Positions 9,790-18,124 of a stretch of 64,000 nt of DNA are shown in pieces. Numbering within the stretch: the stretch's first letter is position 1; each line of letters opens with the position of its first letter. The position numbers and the translations under genes are program-made. Source of the DNA: Bythopirellula polymerisocia (lineage in GTDB: Bacteria; Planctomycetota; Planctomycetia; Pirellulales; Lacipirellulaceae); NCBI RefSeq assembly GCF_007860015.1, contig NZ_SJPS01000004.1, forward strand, positions 62,001 to 126,000. Reading direction: 5' to 3'. Below the pieces are notes generated by a model, which worked only from the letters and a program-made list of their open reading frames with translations, was not told the DNA's origin and ran no database searches.

Positions 9790-9969
9790 ATGAGCAACTT
9801 TCAATCTTACGAAGCGTTGGAAGCAGATTACGGCGGTGACAACTTTCGTCGAAGCGAACCGATTAAGGCGAGCCGACAGAATCCACCCAATCGGGGAAAT
9901 CGTCGCGGAAAATCTCCTCAATCGGTCAACGGAATTCACCGTCGACGTAAACGAAAACTCAATTGGTAA
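9790..9969 (+). CDS. Small Arg/Lys-rich protein with C-terminal GIHRRR motif
   Basis: 59 residues, very basic. The N-terminus is MSNFQSYEALEADYGGDNFR and the C-terminus is NGIHRRRKRKLNW. An AGGAG at 9777-9781 lies 8 nt before the ATG at 9790, which favours this start over the ATG at 9784. The C-terminal GIH plus arginines recurs in the small protein at 10919-11125. I recall planctomycete small proteins ending in similar GIHRRRN-type motifs but know no function; RNA or DNA binding is a guess from charge. Confidence 0.6.
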   Translation: MSNFQSYEALEADYGGDNFRRSEPIKASRQNPPNRGNRRGKSPQSVNGIHRRRKRKLNW

Positions 9970-10304
9970 GGCATTGGACCATCCGACCAGGTGCGTGCTG
10001 CTCTTAGATCCTTTGGTTCGCAGAGTGTGCATGTCGCTGGCTCTTGGTGGGTTCGTTGCTTAGTAGCCACAGTGGTTTGTCCTTTGGGCGTTCACTGGAA
10101 TTGGAAGTGTGAGAACTACCTACGTACGGTTACGTCGCATGAGTTGTGGCGCTCGTGTCGCAGAGTTTTTACCTGAAGAAGTGTTAATTGGGATTCGGAA
10201 GTGCAGCGTGTTGCTTGCACATTGATAGGAATCACTTGGCAGGTTTACTCAAAATGATTTTGACACCGGCGATCAACATCTACGACATCCGAGGGTCTTA
10301 AGCT
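9970..10304. other. Intergenic, nothing recognised
   Basis: About 335 bases between the first small basic protein and the next ORF. No RNA fold, repeat or clear promoter was identified by eye. Confidence 0.35.
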
Positions 10305-10811
10305 GTGGAATTTGTCTCAACGCAATCAATCCGACGAAGATCTAAGCAGCCAGAGAAACAATCGAACGTGCCTGTGGGCAGCTTGGTATTGCCGAGCATG
10401 CTGCACTGTTTGATGTTGACCTGGTCTGACGAGAGAGCTGGGTTATTGCGTAATGCTGCCGAAAGCGAATCCTGGCGATCCACTGTTAATCGGGACGTTC
10501 AAGAGTACCTTCGCAACCTGTTTCGACTCCGTGTGCCCCTGACTCTAATCGACCTACCATGCCTGAAATCCAACAGTTACGTGGGAATCCAACAAGCGGC
10601 TAGCCATGCCTCAGAGCTTGGTAGTTCTCAGGTCATCATTTGTGGAAACGATAATCACCGTGAGGAGGAGATCTGGGCTCGGGGATTAGGAGTCTGGGCT
10701 TATCTGCCAGGTGATAGAGGTCCAGCTGGTTTGGAATTTGTGTTCGGTGACGCTCGTCAGGCGCTGGCGAAGAGTGCAATGACCTATGTGGAACTCGAGG
10801 CATATCACTAG
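10305..10811 (+). CDS. Hypothetical protein, degenerate receiver-like
   Basis: 168 residues from a GTG start; later in-frame ATGs (for example before LHCLMLTW) are possible alternatives. The C-terminal half shows alternating hydrophobic strands and helices, with SSQVIICGNDN, EEEIWARGLGVWAYLPG and a final helix. This is reminiscent of the last strands of a response-regulator receiver fold but has no clear phosphoacceptor. It lies between two related small basic protein genes. The function is unknown. Confidence 0.5.
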   Translation: MEFVSTQSIRRRSKQPEKQSNVPVGSLVLPSMLHCLMLTWSDERAGLLRNAAESESWRSTVNRDVQEYLRNLFRLRVPLTLIDLPCLKSNSYVGIQQAASHASELGSSQVIICGNDNHREEEIWARGLGVWAYLPGDRGPAGLEFVFGDARQALAKSAMTYVELEAYH

Positions 10812-10918
10812 ATGCGAACATTTTAATTAGAGCGTGTTGTGGATTGATGGAAGAGACATCGTGAACTGAAAAGAGCGCAATTACACTCCCCCTCGAATAC
10901 CACATTGCGAGTAGATCG

Positions 10919-11125
10919 ATGAACAAGCGAAACCTGGGAGAGCTTGAAGAACTTACAGCGGAGTACACGGCCAGCTCGGTTGTGCGAGCGGCACGTCTCC
11001 GGCGCGAGGCTAGAACAGGAACCTTGCGTTCCCACTCCAAGCGCCGCAGGGAGGCAAATGGACGGCGAAAGAATTCCGTTGTCGGCGGGATTCACTTGAG
11101 AGGCGGAAGAAGAACCGTCAGGTAA
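10919..11125 (+). CDS. Small Arg-rich protein with GGIH motif
   Basis: 68 residues with at least 16 arginines. It begins MNKRNLGELEELTAEYTASS, has a basic helical centre (ARLRREARTGTLRSHSKRRR) and ends VVGGIHLRGGRRTVR. The tail resembles NGIHRRRKRK of the protein at 9790-9969, so the two may belong to one family. No strong SD. Coding is supported by charge pattern and the shared motif; role unknown. Confidence 0.55.
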   Translation: MNKRNLGELEELTAEYTASSVVRAARLRREARTGTLRSHSKRRREANGRRKNSVVGGIHLRGGRRTVR

Positions 11126-11304
11126 GAAGCCTGGCAAGACAATAAGCCTAGTTGGGCGGGGGGTTGTGTAACTGTCGGTTGTTCCGACGACTTGCAACCA
11201 AAGCGGCTGCGAAGCTGCAAGGAATTATTTGTATCGCTGCCTACAGCGATGCCAGTTTTATTTTTCGGGAAATGTACACCTTTTTTTCTAACTGGAGTTA
11301 CCTC

Positions 11305-12123
11305 ATGATCGAAGTTCAACACCTAAGAAAACGCTGCCTAGGAGTTCTGGCAGCTACGCTGGCGACCTGCTCCCTTGTCGCTTCCAGCCTGTACGCAGGC
11401 ACGATTCCGTCAGGAGCAATGACACTTCCGATTGGGCAGTCGGTGAAACTCAACTTGCTCACACAAGGCGAGATTCCAGGGATTGTTGTTGGCGACAAAC
11501 TGTTCCAGGAATTCATTTATTCTTGGACGAACGACATGCCGCTACCTGAGAACGTGAATGTGGTTGCAATCCAAACACAGGGCAACTACGGAATTCGTTT
11601 TCAAGGGTCCTTCGGCGACTTGCCAGACATTGGCGCGCAAGTGGCCTCGGATGCCCACTTGGAATTCTCAGTGCATGTGGTTGACTTTCCAAATGGGGCG
11701 GCAACTGGCGAAAATGGGAATACTCCCGGGCTCTATCGCATCTCAGATGCCCACCTAGCAAGTGCCATCTTCCTGGACAAGAACGCACCTGGTTCGTTTG
11801 GTTCGATCGACGAGAGCTTCCTAGGCAATTCGCCACCTATCTCCCAGACTTTAAGTGTGTATAACTCCACTCTAGGTGGAGGTGGCAGTCGATTTGAAGA
11901 TGGCGTTGATTTCAACAACACCTATGAATGGCTACGTGTGCAAAAAGATATCTTCGCCAGAGCAGCTGAAACGGCAATTGAACCTGTAAGAATGACGATT
12001 ATTGATCAGACCTTCTCACAGGTGCAAGTGGAAGTTCCTGAACCGAGCTCGGTCGGACTCCTCATGTTGGGGAGCATCGCATTGACCGGCTTGGGCAGAC
12101 GATCGTTGATCTCTGCAGGTTAA
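11305..12123 (+). CDS. PEP-CTERM sorting domain protein
   Basis: 272-residue exported protein. A signal peptide (basic MIEVQHLRKR, then a hydrophobic stretch ending ASSLYA, about residues 1-32) is followed by a region of no recognised fold. The C-terminal PEP-CTERM sorting signal is VPEPSSVGLLMLG, a transmembrane stretch, then GRRS (about residues 246-270). Such proteins are processed by an exosortase and displayed or secreted. GGAG lies 8 nt before the ATG at 11305, ruling against the longer upstream reading. It ends in front of a strong terminator. Confidence 0.85.
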   Translation: MIEVQHLRKRCLGVLAATLATCSLVASSLYAGTIPSGAMTLPIGQSVKLNLLTQGEIPGIVVGDKLFQEFIYSWTNDMPLPENVNVVAIQTQGNYGIRFQGSFGDLPDIGAQVASDAHLEFSVHVVDFPNGAATGENGNTPGLYRISDAHLASAIFLDKNAPGSFGSIDESFLGNSPPISQTLSVYNSTLGGGGSRFEDGVDFNNTYEWLRVQKDIFARAAETAIEPVRMTIIDQTFSQVQVEVPEPSSVGLLMLGSIALTGLGRRSLISAG

Positions 12124-12221
12124 GACTTTAAGGCAGACTTAATACGCTCGTCCAAGCGGGCCATGGATGGAGATACTCCAGCCCCACCCATGGCTGATGG
12201 ACTGGCGCGTACATTTCCGAA

Positions 12222-12268
12222 GGCTCAGCGGCCGATCAGTTGATCGACCGCTGAGCCGATTTTTTTTT
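12222..12268 (+). terminator. Strong terminator for the PEP-CTERM gene, inside trpC end
   Basis: GGCTCAGCGG (12222-12231) pairs perfectly with CCGCTGAGCC (12248-12257). The stem continues with CGATCA/TGATCG after one mismatch, and nine Ts follow (12260-12268). It sits about 100 nt after the PEP-CTERM stop and overlaps the last 14 or so codons of the convergent trpC, so those codons (EKK...DQLIGR) double as terminator. Confidence 0.85.
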
Positions 12269-13010
12269 CTCTGATCAAAGACTCGCCTACCAATATCGCG
12301 TTGACTCCCCCTTGCTCCAACTGCAAGACATCTGCGTGAGTTTTGATGCCACTCTCTCCCACGACTACGCACTCGTGAGGAATCTCTCGGCGGAGTCGCA
12401 ATGTACGACCCAGATCAACTTCGAACGTATGCAAATTACGATTATTGATGCCGAGTAGATTGGTTCCCGTTTCCAGCACTCGCGATAGATTCTCCGACTC
12501 GTATAACTCAATCAGAGGCGTCATGCCAAGTTCGATCGTTTCGCCATACAGCTTGCGAAGCTGACAATCGTCCAGGCACTCGGCGATTAACAAGACCGCA
12601 TCCGCCCCTGCAACTCGCGCCTCGATAAGCTGGTAGGAATCGATGACAAAGTCTTTGCGCAACACAGGTATGCTAACTGCGGCACGGACTTGCCGCAGAT
12701 AATCCAAGCTGCCCTGGAAGTAGGTCACATCGGTGAGCACGCTAATGCAAGCAGCTCCGTGTCGCTCGTAGATCTGAGCGATCTCGACCGGATCAAAATC
12801 CTCGCGAATTACTCCCGCAGAGGGACTCGCTTTTTTGACCTCGGCAATCAATTGGATCGATTCGCTGAGAGCCAGCGGTGCGAAGAAGTCCCGCACCGGC
12901 GGAGCGTCGCCCAAACGGGCAGTCAACTCTGTGATGGGAACAAGCGCACGAGCTTGTTCAACTTCACTCCGCTTAGTGACAATAATTTTTTCAAGGATAG
13001 TGGCTGACAT
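12225..13010 (-). CDS. trpC: Indole-3-glycerol phosphate synthase
   Basis: 261 residues, the usual length for TrpC, which closes the indole ring from CdRP in tryptophan synthesis. Family landmarks are IAEVKKASPSAG (catalytic Lys, near residue 58), DPVEIAQIYERHGAACISVLTD, PVLRKDFVIDSYQL, ADAVLLIAE, LLGINNRNLHTFEVD and VVGESGI, ending NAILVGESLIR. It is monofunctional (no TrpF fusion) and not in a trp operon here. The ATG at 13010 is family-consistent. I looked for a Trp-rich leader upstream and found none. Confidence 0.95.
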   Translation of the reverse strand: MSATILEKIIVTKRSEVEQARALVPITELTARLGDAPPVRDFFAPLALSESIQLIAEVKKASPSAGVIREDFDPVEIAQIYERHGAACISVLTDVTYFQGSLDYLRQVRAAVSIPVLRKDFVIDSYQLIEARVAGADAVLLIAECLDDCQLRKLYGETIELGMTPLIELYESENLSRVLETGTNLLGINNRNLHTFEVDLGRTLRLRREIPHECVVVGESGIKTHADVLQLEQGGVNAILVGESLIREKKIGSAVDQLIGR

Positions 13011-13371
13011 GTACCCATTTTAGCCAGACCAGCTTCCTTACGACAGCCTGGCTCTTTTCTGGTCCCTTGGGCGAGCCGTAAAGTAACGAGTAATCCTGCG
13101 CCTTGTGAGTTCGCTGCTCGCAAGGCCATCTAATGTCGAAAAGTGGTTTGAAGGAAAAGGGACAAAAGATTGATTCACCTCCTGCAAGAGCATCGCCAGC
13201 ATAGTAAGTCTGCTAGCAGCAACACCTGCCGAAGCGGCAAATCTTGCCGGCAAACCTCGCCGCTAGCGGGATAGATCATTTGCCAGCTGACGGGCAATTA
13301 GCACAAGATCCTGCTTAGTTTATTCGTTGGAAATGGCATTCCGTCGTTCTACTCACCTCTTTTCGAGCGGA
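13011..13371. other. Divergent intergenic region trpC / flgF
   Basis: About 360 bases separating trpC (minus) from the flagellar operon (plus). It should hold the trpC promoter, which I could not place with confidence. No RNA gene or repeat seen. Confidence 0.35.
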
Positions 13372-13389
13372 TTGGCATGTGAGATGCAT
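13372..13389 (+). promoter_or_regulatory. Predicted sigma-54 (-24/-12) promoter of the flagellar operon
   Basis: TTGGCATGTGAGATGCAT has GG (13374-13375) and GC (13386-13387) separated by exactly 10 bases and matches TTGGCACG-N4-TTGCAT at all but two positions. The predicted start near 13399 leaves about 45 nt to the flgF ATG at 13444, and would make the longer in-frame reading from 13327 impossible. Sigma-54 control of rod and hook genes is known in several phyla. Confidence 0.6.
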
Positions 13390-13443
13390 CTGATTGATGG
13401 CCGATGGCAGGGGGGTTACCTGCTTTTCGATCGACTGACTCAC

Positions 13444-14196
13444 ATGTACGGAATGTATCTCTCTGCTGAGGGGGCGAAAATCCAATCGAAGCGATTGGAG
13501 TTCATTGCCAATAACCTCGCTAATCTGGAAACGCCCGGCTTCAAGCGGGACATTCCCACGTTTCAGGCTCGCTATGCCGAAGCGATTCAACAGGGGAAAG
13601 ACTATCCCGGCAGCAATTCCATCAATGACACCGGCGGTGGTGTGAAGTTGATGAACGTGGATATCGACTTCTCGAAATCCACGTTTCGCGACACGAACGT
13701 TGATACGGACTTTGCCATCAATGGCGAGGGATTTTTTCGTGTGAAAGATTCTGAAGGACAGGAGTTTCTTACTCGTGCTGGTGACTTCGAACTGGACGGT
13801 GCGGGGAACCTCATGACACAGGACGGGAGGTATTCCGTCCTCGACAACAGTGGCAAGAAAATCACACTCGATCCCCTGCTGCCCTGGACTATGATCGGGG
13901 GCGGCAATATCGAACAGGACGGAGATCTGATTCCCCTAGGCTTGGCACAGCCCCAATCTCTGGGTGACCTGGTCAAGACCGGCAACAATACCTTTCGCTC
14001 CCTCGGGCCAACCTCAACTGTGCCAACTGAGAAACGGGATATTCGCCAAGGCTATTTGGAGCAATCGGGCGTGAGTTCAATCCGGGAAATGAACTCCATG
14101 ATCGAAACCACGCGAGCCTTTGAGGCGAACACGCAACTTATCCAACACCAAGACACCATGGTCGGCGCGCTGATTAGCCGTGTCTTAACCAGCTAA
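13444..14196 (+). CDS. flgF: Flagellar basal-body rod protein FlgF
   Basis: 250 residues. The N-terminal rod/hook motif is EFIANNLANLETPGFKRD, a central FAINGEGFFRV beta domain follows, and the C-terminal coiled region is RQGYLEQSGVSSIREMNSMIETTRAFEANTQLI; together these are the FlgF/FlgG proximal-rod architecture. It is shorter than FlgG next door and lies directly before it, supporting FlgF. The start at ATG 13444 (MYGMYLSAEG) fits the family and the upstream sigma-54 site. First gene of the flagellar operon. Confidence 0.88.
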   Translation: MYGMYLSAEGAKIQSKRLEFIANNLANLETPGFKRDIPTFQARYAEAIQQGKDYPGSNSINDTGGGVKLMNVDIDFSKSTFRDTNVDTDFAINGEGFFRVKDSEGQEFLTRAGDFELDGAGNLMTQDGRYSVLDNSGKKITLDPLLPWTMIGGGNIEQDGDLIPLGLAQPQSLGDLVKTGNNTFRSLGPTSTVPTEKRDIRQGYLEQSGVSSIREMNSMIETTRAFEANTQLIQHQDTMVGALISRVLTS

Positions 14197-14225
14197 CAAC
14201 TTTTCCAAAATCAAGGAATTGAATC

Positions 14226-15026
14226 ATGAGTGTGCAAACTCTCTACACTGCGGCAACAGGCATGGAAGCCCTGGAAACCAAGTTGGACGTGATTGCCAAT
14301 AATATGGCGAATATCAATACCACGGCCTTTAAGAAGGACCGGGCCAACTTTGAGGATCTGTTCTATCGGCAATACCGCTTGCCGGGTGCCCAAGATGCCG
14401 ACGGCGGCATCACATCTACAGGTATCGAGGTGGGTCTCGGTTCTCGTGTATCCAGCACTCAGACGAATTATGTTCAGGGTGCGATGCAGGTAACCAACAA
14501 TCCGCTGGATTGGGCGATCGAGGGGCGTGGATTCTTCAAGGTCAATTCTATCAACGGGCCGCTGTACACTCGCTCCGGCAATTTTGGCGTGGACGCCAAC
14601 GGTCAAATAGTGATGGGTTCAGCAACCCAGGGTTGGATTCTCGATCCGCCAATCAACATCCCCGATAATGCGACTGGAGTGGTGGTTGCTACTGATGGCC
14701 AAGTGAGTTACTCAACTTCGGATTCAACCTCACTGATTCCGGCTGGACAATTGTTATTGACGACCTTCATCAATCCGGATGGCCTCTTGAAGATGGGCGA
14801 TGGTTTGTACCAGGCAACGGATTCCTCGGGGATCGCCACTGAAGCGAATCCTGGCCAACCTGGAATGGGAAATATTCGCCAGGGTGCGCTTGAGGCAAGC
14901 AATGTCGAGCCTGTGCAGGAATTGATCGATTTGATCACTACCCAGCGGGCATTTGAGTTGAATTCGCAGGTGGTGCAGGCTGGTGACCAAATCATGCAGG
15001 TTGCCGCGAACTTGAGACGGTTCTAA
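14226..15026 (+). CDS. flgG: Flagellar distal rod protein FlgG
   Basis: 266 residues, near the typical 260. It begins MSVQTLYTAATGMEALETKLDVIANNMANINT, with TTAFKKDRANFEDL after it, ends with RQGALEASNVEPVQELIDLITTQRAFELNSQVV and QVAANLRRF, and carries the central AIEGRGFFKV. FlgG forms the distal rod that crosses the periplasm through the P and L rings. An AAGGA lies about 8 nt before the ATG, 30 nt after flgF. Confidence 0.95.
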   Translation: MSVQTLYTAATGMEALETKLDVIANNMANINTTAFKKDRANFEDLFYRQYRLPGAQDADGGITSTGIEVGLGSRVSSTQTNYVQGAMQVTNNPLDWAIEGRGFFKVNSINGPLYTRSGNFGVDANGQIVMGSATQGWILDPPINIPDNATGVVVATDGQVSYSTSDSTSLIPAGQLLLTTFINPDGLLKMGDGLYQATDSSGIATEANPGQPGMGNIRQGALEASNVEPVQELIDLITTQRAFELNSQVVQAGDQIMQVAANLRRF

Positions 15027-15065
15027 TCAACCCTTGCTTTGACGCTATCAATTAAACCTATTCTT

Positions 15066-15147
15066 GCCACGGATTGACACGGAACAAACACAGTTAAGTT
15101 CAAATATCAAAAGCTTATCTGTTAATCAGTGTTTCATCCGTGGCTAA
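15066..15147. repeat. Imperfect inverted repeat (CCACGGATTGACACGG type)
   Basis: GCCACGGATTGACACGG near 15066-15083 is mirrored by GTGTTTCATCCGTGGC near 15129-15145. The wording resembles interspersed elements (ATCCGTGT...CCGTGGCTAAA) that I associate with planctomycete genomes. It fills the flgG-flgA gap inside the operon. Confidence 0.5.
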
Positions 15148-15170
15148 AATCAAAAAACACTAAGTTGGCC

Positions 15171-16211
15171 ATGAAATCTAGAATCCTATGTCTTGCATTA
15201 CTTTCGTCGCTTGCGGTGACTGATACGCAAGGTGCAACCGTGTTGCTTCATGAACGTGCCAGTTACACAGGGGCGGTAGTCTATTTGGGTGATATTGCCG
15301 ACATTTCCTCCGCGACTCCTAACGAGGTCAATGATCTTTCCACCACCCCCTTGCTGCCGGCACCTTCGCAAGGAACGAAAGATTATCTTCGAGACAATCA
15401 GATTCGCGAGTTGCTCATCAGCCGGGGAGTCGACGTTACGGAGCTATTGATTACCGGGGCAAAGGTCGTGGAGATTAGTCACTCGGTTGTCAAAAAGGCT
15501 CCCACTCCAGCGGACCCAACTACGCTCATGGAACCTCAAGAAATCGAGGACGCTGTTCTTGCTGCTATCAAGCATTATTTGACAAGCGAAACTGGGCATC
15601 AACAGTGGGAGCTGGAACTATCGCTCACCGATGCCACGCTTAACAAACTAGCAAAGCTAGGGTCTGAACTCATGGCGACAGCTGGCCACAGCCCGTGGAC
15701 GGGTCCCCAACGATTTCAGATCACTGGCATAGGCACAGCGAATGCGGTATTGGTAAATGCCACAGTAGACCGATTGCAGGAGGCGGTCGTAGCGGTACGA
15801 AAGATCCAACCGGGAGACCTGATCGGAGTTTCTGATGTGGAAATTCGTTTGCAGGGTGGGAACATGCCCGCGACTACCGTCAGTTCTTTGGAACACGTGC
15901 TTGGCAAGGAGGCCATCAGGGCAATCACTCCGGAAACCATCCTGCAAATCGGGCAGCTTCGTGCTCCCTTGCAAGTGCAACGGGGGGAGACGGTTGAAGT
16001 TTTTGCTCGTACCGGCGGGATCACGGTTAAGACTTTCGCCGTGGTAAAGCAAGATGGCTCGCTGGGTGATCTGGTACAGGTTGAAACCCTCGATCGCAAA
16101 GAGAAATTTGCCGCTCGAGTCTCAGGGTGGAAACAACTGGATGTGCTGCCCACGGGCGTCTCAGCTGCCGATGTTGCCACGCTTCACCCCTTAACACGAG
16201 AACTACGCTAA
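15171..16211 (+). CDS. flgA: Flagellar P-ring assembly chaperone FlgA
   Basis: 346 residues with an N-terminal signal peptide (MKSRILCLALLSSLAVTDTQG). The C-terminal third is the SAF/ChapFlgA domain: VVAVRKIQPGDLIGVSDVEI, LEHVLGKEAIRAITPETIL, LVQVETLDRKEKFAARVSGW. FlgA guides FlgI polymerisation in the periplasm. At 346 residues it is longer than E. coli FlgA (219), with extra N-terminal sequence. The ATG at 15171 gives the signal peptide directly; the longer reading from 15129 would run through the repeat element. Confidence 0.85.
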   Translation: MKSRILCLALLSSLAVTDTQGATVLLHERASYTGAVVYLGDIADISSATPNEVNDLSTTPLLPAPSQGTKDYLRDNQIRELLISRGVDVTELLITGAKVVEISHSVVKKAPTPADPTTLMEPQEIEDAVLAAIKHYLTSETGHQQWELELSLTDATLNKLAKLGSELMATAGHSPWTGPQRFQITGIGTANAVLVNATVDRLQEAVVAVRKIQPGDLIGVSDVEIRLQGGNMPATTVSSLEHVLGKEAIRAITPETILQIGQLRAPLQVQRGETVEVFARTGGITVKTFAVVKQDGSLGDLVQVETLDRKEKFAARVSGWKQLDVLPTGVSAADVATLHPLTRELR

Positions 16212-16229
16212 ACCTGATAGTGACAATCC

Positions 16230-16928
16230 ATGATTTACCTTAAACCACAATTTGCCCATTCATTCGCCGTGCTGTTTGCTCTGTTGGCAATTGACACGAG
16301 CGCCGATTGGGCAAGTGCCCAGGATGGCAGCCTCTACCTGCAGCCGTCCCAAGGACGTGACGGGCTTACTCTGGAAGATAGTTCGTTCATGTACCAGGAA
16401 TTGCCCCCCGAGTCGTTGCCTCGGAAATTGCAATTGCACAGCATCATCACAGTCCTCGTGGATGTTCGCTCGCGGTTTTTGAGCGAAGGAGATGCCCAGA
16501 ACCGAAAGACGCAAAGCCTCACAGCCGTTCTGGCTGACTGGATCCGCCTAGAAAATGGCAGCCTCAAACCGGCTCCTCAAAATGACGGCGATCCGAGAGT
16601 CGCAGGAACCCTCAACAGCCAATACCGTGTCCAATCGGATGTCGAGTTGCTGGATTCTCTGGCGTTTCGTATGGCAGTCGAAATCGTTGACATTCAGCCC
16701 AATGGTAATCTTGTCATTGAAGGCCATCAGACTATCAACAACAACGAAGAGCAATGGCGAATATCACTTTCGGGTGTTGTACGTCGCGAGGCAATTCAAG
16801 CGGATAATACCGTCAGCAGTGATGCAATCTATGACCTGAGCATCGACAAGGAAGAGATGGGTCAGGTGCGAGATGCTTATGCTCGTGGATGGTTTTCAAA
16901 GTGGTATGATCGGTATAAGCCATTCTAA
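16230..16928 (+). CDS. flgH: Flagellar L-ring protein FlgH
   Basis: 232 residues. HSIITVLVDVRSRFLSEGDAQ is the FlgH motif normally written as GDIITVxIxExxxAS, and VEIVDIQPNGNLVIEGHQTINNNEEQWRISLSGVVR is the conserved core of the outer-membrane L-ring. It ends with IYDLSIDKEEMGQVRDAYARGW. Classical FlgH is a lipoprotein, but the signal peptide here (about residues 1-30, ending WASAQ) has no cysteine, so lipid anchoring as in enterobacteria is not possible. It lies between flgA and flgI as in many operons. Confidence 0.88.
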   Translation: MIYLKPQFAHSFAVLFALLAIDTSADWASAQDGSLYLQPSQGRDGLTLEDSSFMYQELPPESLPRKLQLHSIITVLVDVRSRFLSEGDAQNRKTQSLTAVLADWIRLENGSLKPAPQNDGDPRVAGTLNSQYRVQSDVELLDSLAFRMAVEIVDIQPNGNLVIEGHQTINNNEEQWRISLSGVVRREAIQADNTVSSDAIYDLSIDKEEMGQVRDAYARGWFSKWYDRYKPF

Positions 16929-16988
16929 TTGCAAATATCATTTTCCACGGACTGCTTCTCAGATTTAGGTAAACATGAGCAATAAACA

Positions 16989-18056
16989 ATGAACAACACT
17001 TTTCACAAACTTTTGGTGTTTTTTCTCGTGATTATGGCAACTCGATGCCCCAGTCCTTTGTATGGCCGCAGTATTTTGCGGAATATCTGCCGTGTGAAGG
17101 GTCAGGAAGAGAATGTGCTGCGCGGATTGGGTCTCGTGGTTGGTTTGAATGGCACGGGTGAAACGAATGATCCACAAACAATGCGTGCCCTGGCACGTGC
17201 GATGGAGATCATGGGGAGTCCGCTACCGCAGCAGGGAATTCCCGGTTCAGGAAGTTTTGAAGAACTAAAAAAGTATAAGAATATCTCGCTCGTGATGGTG
17301 TCGGCCCGAATTCCAGCAACGGGCGCCAGAGTGGGTGACAAACTTAACTGTGAAGTGAGCGCGATCAACGGTAAGAGCCTCGAGGGGGGCAGGCTCGCTT
17401 TTGCCGCGCTGCAAGGTCCGAACGTCCAAGACAAGAAAGTTTATGCAACCGCTGAAGGAAACATCCACCTTAATTCATTTGAGCAGCCGATGGTAGGAAC
17501 CATCACTGGGGGCTGTCAGATGGAAGCGGATGTGTTCACTCCCTTTGTGCAAAATGGTTATGTGACTCTGATCCTGGACAAAAATCATGCAAATTTCCAG
17601 ACTGCGTCTGATATCGTCTCGACGATTCGCCAGACCTATTTCCAAAACGATGACACGGCCGTCCAAGCGGCAAATGCTGCCAATATCATCGTGCGGGTTC
17701 CTGATGCCTACAGCACCGATCCTGTGGAATTCATTTCCAACCTGCTTGAGCTGCAGTGCTACAATCCTGAACCGGAATCCCGCGTCGTGATCAATCAGCG
17801 GACGGGGAGTATCGTCATCGACGGCGACGTGCAGATTGGGGATGTGGTCATCTCCCATCGCAACGTGCTTGTCGAAGCGGTGGCAACTCCGGTTCAATTC
17901 CTGGCGATTGATCAGCAACAACAAGAAACCACCAAGCTGCAATCGCTTGTTGATGCCCTCAATGCCCTCAAGGTTCCCAATGCGGACGCTATCGAAATTA
18001 TTAAGGGTATTGACCGTAGCGGTAAGCTGCATGCACGCCTGATTGTTGACCAGTGA
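16989..18056 (+). CDS. flgI: Flagellar P-ring protein FlgI
   Basis: 355 residues, family length. Signal peptide at about 1-30; then VKGQEENVLRGLGLVVGLNGTGETND, the invariant FlgI start, with ISLVMVSARIP, GDKLNCEVSAI and, at the end, RVVINQRTGSIVIDGDVQIGDVVISHRN, then LVDALNALKVPNADAIEIIKGIDRSGKLHARLIVD. FlgI forms the periplasmic P-ring around the rod. A double-palindrome repeat follows within about 10 nt of the stop. Confidence 0.96.
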   Translation: MNNTFHKLLVFFLVIMATRCPSPLYGRSILRNICRVKGQEENVLRGLGLVVGLNGTGETNDPQTMRALARAMEIMGSPLPQQGIPGSGSFEELKKYKNISLVMVSARIPATGARVGDKLNCEVSAINGKSLEGGRLAFAALQGPNVQDKKVYATAEGNIHLNSFEQPMVGTITGGCQMEADVFTPFVQNGYVTLILDKNHANFQTASDIVSTIRQTYFQNDDTAVQAANAANIIVRVPDAYSTDPVEFISNLLELQCYNPEPESRVVINQRTGSIVIDGDVQIGDVVISHRNVLVEAVATPVQFLAIDQQQQETTKLQSLVDALNALKVPNADAIEIIKGIDRSGKLHARLIVDQ

Positions 18057-18066
18057 TAAAAGTAGC

Positions 18067-18115
18067 GTTGACCGACTCTTCGAGTCGGGATTCCCAACTC
18101 GGAGAGTTGGGCAAC
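18067..18115. repeat. BIME-like double palindrome, copy 1
   Basis: GTTGA, hairpin CCGACTCTTCGAGTCGG, short spacer, hairpin CCAACTCGGAGAGTTGG, then GCAAC. The outer GTTG and CAAC are also complementary. It belongs to the same family as 18518-18571 and 58020-58076. It lies between flgI and flgJ. Confidence 0.85.
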
Positions 18116-18124
18116 GGAGAATCT

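Noticed and set aside
9523..9969. 148-codon reading of the small basic protein
   Set aside because: The upstream part has no SD or sensible composition; the AGGAG at 9777 points to the ATG at 9790.
13011..13140. Possible Trp leader peptide before trpC
   Set aside because: Two TGG codons occur close together in one frame, but there is no start codon in that frame and no terminator/antiterminator pair.
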